Source: Halorubellus salinus | Lineage (GTDB): Archaea; Halobacteriota; Halobacteria; Halobacteriales; Natrialbaceae | Direction: 5' to 3' | Assembly: GCF_020567525.1 (NCBI RefSeq) | Contig: NZ_JAJCVI010000006.1 | Coordinates: forward strand, 62,001 to 126,000 | Length of the DNA: 64,000 nucleotides | Shown here: positions 16,429 to 25,837 of the stretch, piece by piece | Position numbering within the stretch: the stretch's first letter is position 1 | Layout: each line of letters begins with the position of its first letter | Position numbers and translations under genes: made by a program | The notes under the pieces: model-generated | Databases searched by the model: none | What the model was told of the DNA's origin: nothing | What the model saw: only the letters and a program-made list of their open reading frames with translations

Positions 16429-17775
16429 ATGTCAGAGAGGCAGGGAGAGAAAGATATGCCGCTTCAGTTTTCGTTGCCCCGAAATCCTCAATTGACGATA
16501 TCAAAACAGAGAGTCTACGAGATTAAACTCATATTCTGCCTCAAGTCGGTTCTCGTATACCTATACGTGGTTTTCGTACACAAATATTTTGATTATCTGT
16601 GGCTTCCTTTGGATATTTCCCACCTCAAGCTGTTTGAAGCAGTCGTCGTACTGACTGTCTTAGCAGTCTTCGTGCCAGAAAGACAAAAATCACCAGCCTC
16701 AACCGGCCTCAAGATAATCTTAATGATATTGATTCTTCCCCTTGTCAGTTTCTACTGGCTAACAGATGCACCACGCCTTTATTTCTATCAAGCAACCATG
16801 GGTTTCTTTATAACTTGTTTAATCGTCCGCTCCGCCCCACAGCTGGCGGCCAACTCATTCTTAATTGAACGGACGTTCGGACGAGAGACAATCCTGTCAA
16901 TCTGCCTCGGCCTTTCCGGACTGGCCTTCATCACGATATTCCTCCTGAATGATCCACCATCATTAGGTGTGGTCTTGCTGGACTCTGGAGCGGTAGCAGC
17001 GCGTCGGGATGCAGTTGATTTCGGTCATCCGATTATAGGATATGTAGTAAACTGGCATGCGCGAGTCATTGCCCCATTCTTCTTGACTATCGGTATTCTA
17101 TATAAACGATATTGGATCTCGGGGATGGCAATTGTTTCAAACGCAGTTTTATACAGCTACACATCTGATACTTTTTATCTGTTAATACCACTTATGGTGT
17201 TTTTCACAGTTATTTCTTCACAAAGGGAGATATTTTTCCCATTCACTTTAAAGGCCACAACAGTTGGATTAGTTTCACTATATCTTTTTCATGTCTTCAC
17301 CGGTCATATTCGGCTTTTGGGTATATTTGCAAGGCGTATATTTTTCGTTCCCGCCCGGATTCAGTTTGATTACTACACTTTCTTTTCAAAGCCTGAAAAT
17401 CCATATATGAAGTTAGGGGAAGTTGGCTTTGTTCCGTTTGTTTCATCTCCATATAATTCCCCGTCGCCTCTTCTCATTCGTGGAGACATCGCCTGGACAA
17501 GTACTGCTTATCTATCCGATGCGTATATGAATCTCGGAGTGCTTGGTGTTCTTGGGTTTTCAATTGCTCTCGGGGTGTTACTCGTCATCATTGAATCAAT
17601 TTCACGGGACGTCCCAATAGTCGCGATCGGTGTCTTCGTCACCCCGATATTTTCGCTCATGAACCACGGCCTTACTACTACCTTCCTTACTGGGGGAATT
17701 TTCTTTGCGGTCTTCATTATCCTCCTTTATTATAATAGTGAAGACCTATTCTCAACGTCTCACAGTCTCTCTTGA
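16429..17775 (+). CDS. Wzy-like polysaccharide polymerase or O-antigen ligase-type membrane protein
   Basis: About 448 residues from the ATG at 16429, with around 12 membrane helices and a large external loop near the C-terminal third (VPFVSSPYNSPSPLLIRGDI, followed by WTSTAYLSDAYMNLGVLGVLGF). The loop followed by YMNLGVLGVLGF is the usual signature region of oligosaccharide-repeat polymerases of EPS clusters. The frame extends upstream to a TTG at 16354, next to the IS end, which I consider less likely. Placed between a flippase and a glycosyltransferase, it probably joins repeat units at the outer face of the membrane. Confidence 0.72.
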   Translation: MSERQGEKDMPLQFSLPRNPQLTISKQRVYEIKLIFCLKSVLVYLYVVFVHKYFDYLWLPLDISHLKLFEAVVVLTVLAVFVPERQKSPASTGLKIILMILILPLVSFYWLTDAPRLYFYQATMGFFITCLIVRSAPQLAANSFLIERTFGRETILSICLGLSGLAFITIFLLNDPPSLGVVLLDSGAVAARRDAVDFGHPIIGYVVNWHARVIAPFFLTIGILYKRYWISGMAIVSNAVLYSYTSDTFYLLIPLMVFFTVISSQREIFFPFTLKATTVGLVSLYLFHVFTGHIRLLGIFARRIFFVPARIQFDYYTFFSKPENPYMKLGEVGFVPFVSSPYNSPSPLLIRGDIAWTSTAYLSDAYMNLGVLGVLGFSIALGVLLVIIESISRDVPIVAIGVFVTPIFSLMNHGLTTTFLTGGIFFAVFIILLYYNSEDLFSTSHSLS

Positions 17776-17822
17776 CTGGGAAATTCGAAACATAGTTTGG
17801 TCCCCCAAGAGATAGCTCAACT

Positions 17823-18950
17823 ATGACTTCAATTTGTGTCCTTTCAACTGTCCATGATCCCCTAAATACGAGAGTTTACCACAAGGAGGCGAAGGCAGCT
17901 TCCAATGCCGGGTACGATGTGACGATGGTCGCTCACGATCCCCCCGAAAATCACGAAGGCGCCGTTGAGTTCCTGTCTCTGGGGCAAGCTGAAACACGGT
18001 ACAAGCGCTGGGCACACCTCCCACGAGCATACACTATCGCGCGAAGCCTTAATAGCGACATCTACCATTTTCACGATCCCGAACTCCTCCCCATCGGCGT
18101 TATGTTGCAGCGAACAACCAATGCCCACGTGATTTACGACGCACACGAAGATTATGCATACAATGCAATCGAGTACCGTGAGTGGATTCCAGGCCCGATT
18201 CGTCCTGCAATCTCCAAGACATTCCCTCTGATTCAGTCCGCGTTCGCAAACCGCCTCGACAGAGTCATTACGACGACGGAGTCCATCGCAGAACAATTTA
18301 TACAATTCGGGCACGAAAACGTCGAAGTTATTCACAATTACCCGAAGACGGAAAATATATCCATAGGACGTCCACCAATCAAACAATCAAAGGAGATAAC
18401 GCTGGTGTATGTTGGGAGTTTCGAACACATCCACGGTCTGATGCCAATGTTGCATCTGGTTCGAGAACTCTCCGACCGTGGGGCAAGCGTTGAACTATGG
18501 ATGCTAGGGTCGTTCAATGAGGGACACCACGAGCGCTCAGCTAAGGAGTTCATCGACAATCATAATCTTCAGGAGAACATCCATTTCGTGGGGCGGATTC
18601 CATACGAGGACATATTCTCGTACCTCAACTGCGCGGACTTGGGATTGTGTTTAGTCGACCAGAAACGATGCGAGCACGCACTCCCCACAAAGATATTCGA
18701 GTATATGTACTCGAAGACTCCAGTTGTAGCGACAGACGCTCAATCAATCAGGCCGTACATCTCTAGAGAGGTCGGTCGCCTTGTTTCACAAACAGACCCA
18801 GAAGGACAGGCCGACGCCATCGAGGAACTAATTTCGGATTCTACTAGACTTGAAAAGATGGGGAATCGGGGGCGCGAACTGGTGGAAGAGCGATACAATT
18901 GGGAACAAGAAGCAGATTTGCTAGTCTCAATATACGAATCATTACTCTGA
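17823..18950 (+). CDS. GT4-family glycosyltransferase
   Basis: A 375-residue GT-B fold enzyme. The N-terminal Rossmann domain has IYHFHDPELLPIGVML and VIYDAHEDY; the C-terminal domain has LVYVGSFEHIHGL, HFVGRIPYEDI and the nucleotide-sugar-binding region LPTKIFEYMYSKTPVVATD, equivalent to the EX7E region of GT4 enzymes. It would add one sugar to the lipid-linked glycan in the cytoplasm. Donor and acceptor are unknown. It is 47 bp downstream of the polymerase-like gene on the same strand, so it is probably co-transcribed, and it converges with the alpha/alpha-toroid gene. Confidence 0.88.
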   Translation: MTSICVLSTVHDPLNTRVYHKEAKAASNAGYDVTMVAHDPPENHEGAVEFLSLGQAETRYKRWAHLPRAYTIARSLNSDIYHFHDPELLPIGVMLQRTTNAHVIYDAHEDYAYNAIEYREWIPGPIRPAISKTFPLIQSAFANRLDRVITTTESIAEQFIQFGHENVEVIHNYPKTENISIGRPPIKQSKEITLVYVGSFEHIHGLMPMLHLVRELSDRGASVELWMLGSFNEGHHERSAKEFIDNHNLQENIHFVGRIPYEDIFSYLNCADLGLCLVDQKRCEHALPTKIFEYMYSKTPVVATDAQSIRPYISREVGRLVSQTDPEGQADAIEELISDSTRLEKMGNRGRELVEERYNWEQEADLLVSIYESLL

Positions 18951-18967
18951 TTGGAGCCATACTATGT

Positions 18968-20083
18968 TCACACAGTGTTCCGGCAAGGATGCAGTAAACA
19001 ATCCAGGAAGAATTTCACACTCCAATTGGGGTACCGAAACCGGAGGTACGGTCCCCACACCGGATTCGACCCTTGCACTCCACCGCAAACCTCTGGAGGC
19101 CCAGATAACATGTGCTGTGTTTTCAGGAACCTAATCTCCTCAGCGACGGCATCCACGTATCGTTGATTCCCGAACTTTTCGTAAAGTCGTAACCAGATGA
19201 GCGCCGTCTGTGCATTCCCTGTAAGACAGGAGAAATCAGCACCCGTCCAAGATTCGTCGAATGTCCCGTCGAGCGGGTCGGCAGGGTCTCCAAGATCGAG
19301 CAAGGTGTCGGCCGTGGCTTTCGCAGATTGGATGTACGTGTCGTTGTCGAGAATCAGTCCACCTTCAAGCAGCCCTCGAATCGTGTAAGCGAGCGTGTGA
19401 AGGAACGGGGTTTCGCCCTCTGAGAACCCTGCGTTTTCGAACCAGTAGTTGCCTGTCTGTCTAGAGACCACCCAATCCAAGTTCGAAACAGCTGCTTCTC
19501 TGAATTCGTCGATTCCAGTCTGTCGCTCGGCTTCAAGTAGCGCCCATGCAACCCGAGAGCAATATGAATGAATTTCCCCACGGTAATCGTATCGATCCCA
19601 GTACCCAGACTTGTGTTGGACCTTAACGAGCCAGCGCCCGGCATCTTCAATAGCAGTGCGGTACTCTTCGTCACCGGTCTCTTGGTATGCACGAACAAGG
19701 CCGAAAAGGATCTGACCAGTATTGAACACGCTCGGATCAGCTTTCGGACCAGGATTAATACCAGACGGAAACGCCCCGTTATCGAGTTGCATGTTGAGGA
19801 GCCAAGAAGCCATTCTTCCTGCCCTCTCATGCGCCTCCTCTGAGTCCGCGTACTCCGCATAGTCGTAGAACGTAGGAATGATGTACCCAGTCGTTTCCGG
19901 ATACGGACCGGCCCAGCCAGTGAGCAAACTGTAATACGCTGCTGATCCTCCACATCCGGTTACATCCTGGGTTCGATACAACCAATTAATCGCAGCAGAG
20001 AGATGCTCTTCGTCCGACCGTGGTACAGTCTTTTTGTCTTGAAGATCCCGATATATCGCCCGAGCAAGCGTCGTCGGTTTCAT
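18968..20083 (-). CDS. Alpha/alpha-toroid protein (six-hairpin glycosidase/terpenoid-cyclase-like)
   Basis: 371 residues built of repeated helical hairpins, each with a bulky aromatic motif and a Gly/Asn turn: INWLYRTQD, GRMASWLLNMQLDNGAFPSG, GRWLVKVQHKSGYWDRYDY, LDWVVSRQTGNYWFENAGF. This is an (alpha/alpha) barrel of the type shared by polysaccharide lyases, unsaturated glucuronyl hydrolases and squalene-cyclase-like proteins. Its start overlaps the stop of the heparinase-like gene (20080-20083, ATGA), so both are translated together. I infer a role in processing a uronic-acid-containing glycan. Homologues in databases often carry unrelated names, so a name transferred by similarity should not be trusted here. 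Confidence 0.65.
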   Translation of the reverse strand: MKPTTLARAIYRDLQDKKTVPRSDEEHLSAAINWLYRTQDVTGCGGSAAYYSLLTGWAGPYPETTGYIIPTFYDYAEYADSEEAHERAGRMASWLLNMQLDNGAFPSGINPGPKADPSVFNTGQILFGLVRAYQETGDEEYRTAIEDAGRWLVKVQHKSGYWDRYDYRGEIHSYCSRVAWALLEAERQTGIDEFREAAVSNLDWVVSRQTGNYWFENAGFSEGETPFLHTLAYTIRGLLEGGLILDNDTYIQSAKATADTLLDLGDPADPLDGTFDESWTGADFSCLTGNAQTALIWLRLYEKFGNQRYVDAVAEEIRFLKTQHMLSGPPEVCGGVQGSNPVWGPYLRFRYPNWSVKFFLDCLLHPCRNTV

Positions 20084-21906
20084 AATTCCATCTGTGGTAG
20101 CACTTGGGTTTGATTGTCGGTACGAACCAAAGCTGGTTCCGAATTGGCACGTTCGAGTTTAGGTTCGATGTCCCGATTCAGGACGAAATACCCGAACCCT
20201 CCGGACTCCGATTGCAGTTCCACAACAGGACGTTCTTTCTGTACTCCAAATTCCGGGAAGTACGGTCCATTTTCGATAACCACTTCGTATGTGTCCACTG
20301 GGTGGACGTGTAGTATACTTCCCTTCCCGTGGGTTAGCGTGATGGTTGAATTCTGTTCAATCGAAACTTCCGGGTGAGCGTGTAGCCGGCTGATATAAGG
20401 AGAAGTTCCCGAATCGATCTCGTCCCAGACCAGTAACCAGTCATCACCAACGTACACCGTTCGTTGATGATGATATGATTCTCTTTTCCTTCCCTGGTAT
20501 TCAGCTCTAAGTGCAGTGATTTCCCCTTGGGTTGACATCGTGGTAGTAGTCAAAATCGAATCACTCATCCGAAATCGTCCACCATAGTCGACAGGTTCTG
20601 ACTCGCCTATCTGGACAGTATTATGAGAGGACACACTGCGGGCGACAGAACGTTTCTCTCCCGGTTGGTAATCGTACGCTCCAGTATCGGTGACCATTCG
20701 ATGATTGTTTTCCCAAATGAGAAGCGTACACGGATCGTTGTGGGTGTGGGCCATTTGATGCACTGGTCCCGAGTTGCCAGCATCAAGCAACAACCTCGTT
20801 TGAGCCGTATCGAACCAATAAAGACCAGATTTTCCAGGCGTATTTCGAGACCCAGCGTCAACGTCAATCGAGGAGGCGTAGGCTAGCATCGTTTCGAGTC
20901 TGTGTGTCTGATTAAACACTGCGTCATTTAGCAGTGGGATTCGATCGTCAGCGGGACGAATGTACTCGATGAAACTACATGCGTCGGCAGTTGTTTCATT
21001 TAACCACTCCGGAACATCGACATTACTGGTCCCGAGCACAGAAATGACAGAGAGCAATCGTTCCGTTACTGCAAGATGGTACATCGGACTCCTCTCAAAG
21101 TGGTACCCATCGTCAAGGAATTGTGTTTCAACCGCTTCCCTCAACACGTCTAATCCCTGATCAACGAATCTCCGCCCTGCATCTGAGAATGCACATCCTC
21201 CAATGACAAGTGCTGCTCCGTTTTCAATCAAATGATTGCCACCGACGTCATATTCGACGTTACTCGTTAGAAACAACAAATTCTTGAATAGAAATCGGGT
21301 TTCAGTGTCAGAAAGTCCATTCCGCCATGCCCCGTATCTGGCGAGCGCAATGATTCGGAGTGAAACAGCGTATGGTGCCCAAAACCCTCGAAGGTAACCA
21401 AGTCGGGACCCGATTCGTTCTCTTCGGACGGACGAATCAAGCCAGGAATCAAGCCGGGTAGCGAACTCCGGATTCTCGCCAGGGCTTTCGTACCCCAGAA
21501 TACCCCAGAGAAATGGCTCGAAGGAAGCCAACTTTATAAACCAGAGACGGGGGAGATCCGAGAGCCGGTCATCATCAGGTTTGACATCAGTTGGATTCGG
21601 TATCTCACGCGTCCTATTTAAGAAAGTTAAAGAGCCATTGGCGAACTCGGAGCTCAATTGTCGATAACGTTCCCGTTCTTCCTTGGAAAGAGAAGCGCGC
21701 AGTCGATGAAGATCGGTATTCAAAGACCCAAAGTCCGTCTCTAGCTCTTCAGGAACTTTCCGTCGATATCGTTCATCGACATCAATCGGTAATTGTGGAA
21801 TGATCCGATTGCGAGCTTTCCTTGAGAGGATTCCAACGAACTGTCGCGGACTCTTTCTGGCGGCAGTCTTGGCGAGTAAACGGTAACGGTCTCTTCGGGA
21901 CTTCAT
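20080..21906 (-). CDS. Heparinase II/III-family protein (polysaccharide lyase-like)
   Basis: A 608-residue protein. The N-terminal 370 residues form the alpha/alpha domain (FLTSNVEYDVGGNHLIENG, a conserved Asn-His region, and FERSPMYHLAVTERLL, with a catalytic-type Tyr-His). The C-terminal part is the beta-sandwich of heparinase II/III enzymes (HTHNDPCTLLIWENNHRMVT, then DTGAYDYQPGEKRSVARSV). Enzymes of this family cleave uronic-acid-containing polysaccharides by beta-elimination. There is no signal peptide, so it either acts inside the cell or is exported without a recognisable leader. It is the middle gene of a tight operon, 1 bp after the sulfatase-like gene and overlapping the toroid gene. 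Confidence 0.8.
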   Translation of the reverse strand: MKSRRDRYRLLAKTAARKSPRQFVGILSRKARNRIIPQLPIDVDERYRRKVPEELETDFGSLNTDLHRLRASLSKEERERYRQLSSEFANGSLTFLNRTREIPNPTDVKPDDDRLSDLPRLWFIKLASFEPFLWGILGYESPGENPEFATRLDSWLDSSVRRERIGSRLGYLRGFWAPYAVSLRIIALARYGAWRNGLSDTETRFLFKNLLFLTSNVEYDVGGNHLIENGAALVIGGCAFSDAGRRFVDQGLDVLREAVETQFLDDGYHFERSPMYHLAVTERLLSVISVLGTSNVDVPEWLNETTADACSFIEYIRPADDRIPLLNDAVFNQTHRLETMLAYASSIDVDAGSRNTPGKSGLYWFDTAQTRLLLDAGNSGPVHQMAHTHNDPCTLLIWENNHRMVTDTGAYDYQPGEKRSVARSVSSHNTVQIGESEPVDYGGRFRMSDSILTTTTMSTQGEITALRAEYQGRKRESYHHQRTVYVGDDWLLVWDEIDSGTSPYISRLHAHPEVSIEQNSTITLTHGKGSILHVHPVDTYEVVIENGPYFPEFGVQKERPVVELQSESGGFGYFVLNRDIEPKLERANSEPALVRTDNQTQVLPQMEL

Positions 21907-21907
21907 C

Positions 21908-23323
21908 TCAAATTTCCCCCTCCTCTCTGAGTTCCGCGATGCGCTCCCGGACGCGCTGTTTCTCAGCCACTGTCCGATTTCGTTGTTCTATGAACTCTCG
22001 AAAATCGTTAAGTTTGGATTCGAGAGTCTTCCGTCTCTCTTGCTCATTTTGAATGAGAGCACACTCATCAGAATCATCTTCTATGTTATAGAATTCCAGT
22101 GACTCTGTATGTTGGTTGCGAATCAGTTTCCACGGCGGTTCAGTTCTTGCTTGTAAGACTCCGTTTTCGCTGTTCTCTCCACGGGCCGGATCAAACTTAT
22201 AAACGACTTCAGTCGAAACACCGACTCGTTCTTCCGACAAGAGATTAATCCCCTCAAAGGTCTCTGGAAGTGCCTCGTCGCCGACAGTGGCCTCAACGAT
22301 TGTCCGAGGGATATCAACCAATGCTGCAACGTCTCGATTTGAACTTGGTATTCCCGGTCCCCGAAATAGGAGCGGCACGTGGATAATCTCTTGATAGAGT
22401 GTATCTGGGCCATGACTAAAGCCGCCATGGTCGTGCAGTTCAGTACCATGGTCCCCAGCGACAGCCACGGTCGTTTCCTCAAATTCGTGCTGTTGTTTCA
22501 AGGCCGAAAGAAGTTTCCCGATAGCGGCGTCGGTGCGACGAATCTCGGCCTCGTATAGTTGTTGAATCTGTGCGACGATGTCAGAATCAATATCAGCGTG
22601 CTCTTTTTTATATTCGTGTGCGACAGTATGCCAGATTCGGCCGATTTCCAATCGGGAGAGCTTCACATCTGAATCCTCCGGCAGGTAATCTTCTGGAGGA
22701 ATCCAGGGATAGTGTGGATCCATATAATGAATCCACAAGAAAAAGGGGCGTTCGTCGTCTCTTTCTTCCAACCAGTCAATCGCTGCTTCTGTGAGTGGTT
22801 CGGCAGGTGTAAGTGGTTGTGAACCTACCGCTGCATTCGCCATTCGACCGAACCGTCCGAGTGTATCCGTGAGTGTGTCACTGAACGCGACGCTTCGCTT
22901 GGCGAGACGCTTTAATCTCCGTGAGATTCCTCCGGTATTGAATCGGGTTTTATCGTCCGACATGAAGTCCCGATACTCATCAAACCCCCGGTCATATCCG
23001 TAGTTTTCGGTCAACCAGGGGTTCTTTGCGTTGAATCCCGCTGTCGTGTATCCTTGTTCACGAAATACCTCGGCAATTGATGTCGCAGTATCGGGCAAGC
23101 CGATGTCTCGGTCGTGACTTAGCGATTGGATTCCTCCTAACAACGATTTGAATGAGTAGTATGTCGGAATCCCGTTTGCAATCGCGTATTCGAATGACAT
23201 CCCGTCATTCGCGACTCCATCCAAAACAGGAGTTGTGTCAGATTCTTCACCAACGAACCCCACTCTGTCGGCACGTAGCGAGTCGATTGTTATGTACAGA
23301 ACGTTTGATGAACTGTCAACCAT
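21908..23323 (-). CDS. Sulfatase/alkaline-phosphatase-superfamily hydrolase, Thr at nucleophile position
   Basis: 471 residues of the sulfatase fold. Metal ligands are visible: D14 in TIDSLRADR, and the AGDHGTELHDHGGFSHG block near residue 290. Where classical sulfatases have Cys/Ser in CxPxR for formylglycine, this protein has ANGIPTYYSFKSLLGG, so Thr54 is the likely nucleophile and no formylglycine is possible. The same replacement is known in phosphoglycerol/phosphoethanolamine transferases of the superfamily and in many archaeal 'sulfatases'. It may transfer or remove phosphate- or sulfate-type groups on the glycan. A TATA-like CTATAAAC (23357-23364) precedes it. It heads the operon with the heparinase-like and toroid genes. 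Confidence 0.8.
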   Translation of the reverse strand: MVDSSSNVLYITIDSLRADRVGFVGEESDTTPVLDGVANDGMSFEYAIANGIPTYYSFKSLLGGIQSLSHDRDIGLPDTATSIAEVFREQGYTTAGFNAKNPWLTENYGYDRGFDEYRDFMSDDKTRFNTGGISRRLKRLAKRSVAFSDTLTDTLGRFGRMANAAVGSQPLTPAEPLTEAAIDWLEERDDERPFFLWIHYMDPHYPWIPPEDYLPEDSDVKLSRLEIGRIWHTVAHEYKKEHADIDSDIVAQIQQLYEAEIRRTDAAIGKLLSALKQQHEFEETTVAVAGDHGTELHDHGGFSHGPDTLYQEIIHVPLLFRGPGIPSSNRDVAALVDIPRTIVEATVGDEALPETFEGINLLSEERVGVSTEVVYKFDPARGENSENGVLQARTEPPWKLIRNQHTESLEFYNIEDDSDECALIQNEQERRKTLESKLNDFREFIEQRNRTVAEKQRVRERIAELREEGEI

Positions 23324-23412
23324 TAATTTATTTCCAGGAACATGTCTCTTTCCACACTATAAACATTGAATCGGTGTCCATTCGTTGATACCAAGTCCAC
23401 ACTCATATCGCG

Positions 23413-24693
23413 TCATACTTGATAAACTTTGAACCCGGCCTTCTCCCACCGCTCCTCGTTAAGCATCGCTCGCGTATCGACAATCACACTACCGTCCATC
23501 CAATCCTCGAAATCTGCCGGATTCAGTGCGCCATACTCCGGGTGATCAGTCACGAGTACCGCAGCGTCGCTCCCGGCAAGGCTCTCCTTAAGCGACAGCA
23601 CATCCCGGTCCAGCCGCGCTTCCTTCACGTAGGGATCTGTGAGCCGGATCCCACCTATTCTTGACTCTTCAAGCTGGTGTACTAGCGCGAGAGCCGGACT
23701 CTCGCGCGTATCAGCGACGCCGCCCTTATACGCGACTCCGAGAACAGTCACCGTTGATTCAGCAACCGCCCCAAGTGCTGCCTCTAGTAGCTTCACTACG
23801 AACCCGACCATCCCGTCGTTGACCGTCCGGGCGGTCTCAATCAACATGGGTACGTCGTTCCCCTGGCTCAAGAACAGAGGGTCAATCGGAATACAGTGCC
23901 CCCCAACGCCTGGCCCCGGACGCAGAATATCCACGCGTGGGTGCTCATTCGCGAGGCCGATTGCGTCCCGCGAATCTACCCCAAATTCGTTTGCCAACTT
24001 CGCAACCTCGTTCGCAAATGCGATGTTCACGTCTCTGGAGGCGTTTTGGATCAGCTTTACGAACTCCGCCGTCGTGGCGTCAGTTCTTCGGACGTCTCCC
24101 GAGACAAATGCGTCGTACAGCGCGACGATTCGATCCGGAGGCCGACCCTCGACGGTACCGACAAGTCTGTCATTCTCCCGAAGCTCGGAAAGCGTGTCTC
24201 CAGGCAGTACCGTTTCTGGACTGTATCCGAGCAACACGTCCTCCGAGACCGACAATCCTTCACGCTCGAGTACTTGTCGGAGTAACCCGTCGGTCGTCCC
24301 CGGCGGCACTGTCGAGGAGAGAATCACTGTGTCGCCCGTCCGCAGCAACCCGGCTATCGTCTCGCCAGCAGCCCTGACATATGAAAGGTCCGTCCGATCA
24401 AGGTCCTTGTCGTATGGCGTCGGCACACAGATAATGTGGAAATTCGCCACCGAAGGTTCCTTCACGATGGTCAATCCGTCGTCTAGCGCCCGGTCCACGA
24501 ACCGTTGAAGATCCGGTTCCTCGAAGGAGAATTCACGATTCTGTAAATTTCGTCGGTGCTCAGAGTCAACGTCGAATCCAGCCACCTCGTAGCCGGAGTT
24601 CGCAAGAACAGCCGCCATTGGCAACCCGACGTATCCGAGTCCATGCACGCAAATCCGTGGTTCGTCGTTCGATATTCGTGGTTCTTCAGTCAT
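23413..24693 (-). CDS. wecC: UDP-N-acetyl-D-mannosamine dehydrogenase
   Basis: 426 residues from the ATG at 24693, which overlaps the stop of the 2-epimerase (ATGA); the open frame goes on to 24762. Motifs: VHGLGYVGLPMAAVLANSGY for NAD, STVPPGTT, and the active-site Cys in GPGVGGHCIPIDPLF. The C-terminal UDP-binding domain has GVAYKGGVADTRESPAL. With WecB directly upstream it completes the two-step route UDP-GlcNAc to UDP-ManNAc to UDP-ManNAcA. The pairing makes ManNAcA a predicted component of the local glycan. Confidence 0.9.
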   Translation of the reverse strand: MTEEPRISNDEPRICVHGLGYVGLPMAAVLANSGYEVAGFDVDSEHRRNLQNREFSFEEPDLQRFVDRALDDGLTIVKEPSVANFHIICVPTPYDKDLDRTDLSYVRAAGETIAGLLRTGDTVILSSTVPPGTTDGLLRQVLEREGLSVSEDVLLGYSPETVLPGDTLSELRENDRLVGTVEGRPPDRIVALYDAFVSGDVRRTDATTAEFVKLIQNASRDVNIAFANEVAKLANEFGVDSRDAIGLANEHPRVDILRPGPGVGGHCIPIDPLFLSQGNDVPMLIETARTVNDGMVGFVVKLLEAALGAVAESTVTVLGVAYKGGVADTRESPALALVHQLEESRIGGIRLTDPYVKEARLDRDVLSLKESLAGSDAAVLVTDHPEYGALNPADFEDWMDGSVIVDTRAMLNEERWEKAGFKVYQV

Positions 24694-25778
24694 TTCTGAT
24701 CGTAACCAAGCTTGTCGAGGATTCGTTGCGCTGCCGTTCCGTCTCCGAAGGGGTTCTCCCACTCTGGTTCAATCTTGAGCATCTCCCGAACACCGGTGGC
24801 GACGTCGGACGGTTCGATGCCGACAATCTGGTTCGCCCCTACCTCAACCGTCTCGGGGCGCTCGGTGTTGTCACGGAGGGTTACGCAGGGCGTCTGCAAG
24901 ATACACGTCTCTTCTTGAACTCCTCCTGAGTCAGTGAAGACGATTTCCGCCTCGTCCTCCAATACGAGGAAATCGAGGAAATCCTGAGGCTCCACGAGCT
25001 GGATTTCCTCAGGCACGTCGATTCCGAACTCAGATATTTGCTTCTCGGCCCGAGGGTGAATCGGGTAGACCACCGCCAGTCCCTGTTGCTTGGCGGTCTT
25101 CGACACGGCGTCAAGTAGGGAGAGGAATCGTTCGCAATCGTCGACGTTCTCGGCTCGGTGGGCCGTCAACAGCCCGAACCTCTCTTCCAGCCCAAGCTCG
25201 GAGAGCACGTCACTTCTTTCGTGGGCAATCTCGACGTTCTGAGTTACGGCGTCGACTATCGTGTTCCCAGTGACTGTAATCCACTCCTCGGGAAGGCCCT
25301 CGGCGATTAACTGATTCTCCGAGGTCTTTGTCGGGGGGAACAGGTAGTCCGCAGCGTGGTCGGCCAACCGGCGGTTCACCTCCTCGGGCATATTCCGGTC
25401 GAAGCTCCGGAGGCCTGCCTCGACGTGACCAACCTCGATTCCGTCCATCTTCGTCGCTGCAATTGTCCCTGCCAGTACTGAGTTGGTGTCACCTTGCACC
25501 AGCACGACTTCCGGCCGTTCCTCCTCCAGCACTGCCTCAATCTCGGCAATCATTTTCCCGGTCTGCTCTCCGTGTGTACTTGATCCGACACAGAGATTGT
25601 ACTCCGGTGTCGGTAGCTCAAGTTGCTCGAAGAACACCGAATCGAGTTCATCGGAGTAGTGCTGTCCTGTGTGTATGAGGGAGAACGGTACGTCACGTCG
25701 TTGGCATTCACGAATAACCGGAGAGAGCTTGATTATCTCCGGTCTTGTACCAAGTACGAAATTGAGAGTAGAAGACAT
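24690..25778 (-). CDS. wecB: UDP-N-acetylglucosamine 2-epimerase (non-hydrolysing)
   Basis: 362 residues, normal length. Signature segments: GTRPEIIKLSPVIRE, HTGQHYS, VQGDTNSVLAG, GHVEAGLRSFDRNMPEEVNR, LLTAHRAENVDD and FTDSGGVQEETC, which carry the substrate-binding and catalytic residues of the GT-B-fold epimerases. It interconverts UDP-GlcNAc and UDP-ManNAc in the cytoplasm. It is translationally coupled to wecC. A TATA-like GTTTTTAAGT lies about 45 bp before the start, implying a short leader. Confidence 0.93.
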   Translation of the reverse strand: MSSTLNFVLGTRPEIIKLSPVIRECQRRDVPFSLIHTGQHYSDELDSVFFEQLELPTPEYNLCVGSSTHGEQTGKMIAEIEAVLEEERPEVVLVQGDTNSVLAGTIAATKMDGIEVGHVEAGLRSFDRNMPEEVNRRLADHAADYLFPPTKTSENQLIAEGLPEEWITVTGNTIVDAVTQNVEIAHERSDVLSELGLEERFGLLTAHRAENVDDCERFLSLLDAVSKTAKQQGLAVVYPIHPRAEKQISEFGIDVPEEIQLVEPQDFLDFLVLEDEAEIVFTDSGGVQEETCILQTPCVTLRDNTERPETVEVGANQIVGIEPSDVATGVREMLKIEPEWENPFGDGTAAQRILDKLGYDQK

Positions 25779-25837
25779 CGTCTTTAGCGTGTGTCGTTAT
25801 CCTGAATCCATCGGTCGAACTTAAAAACTCGCATTCG

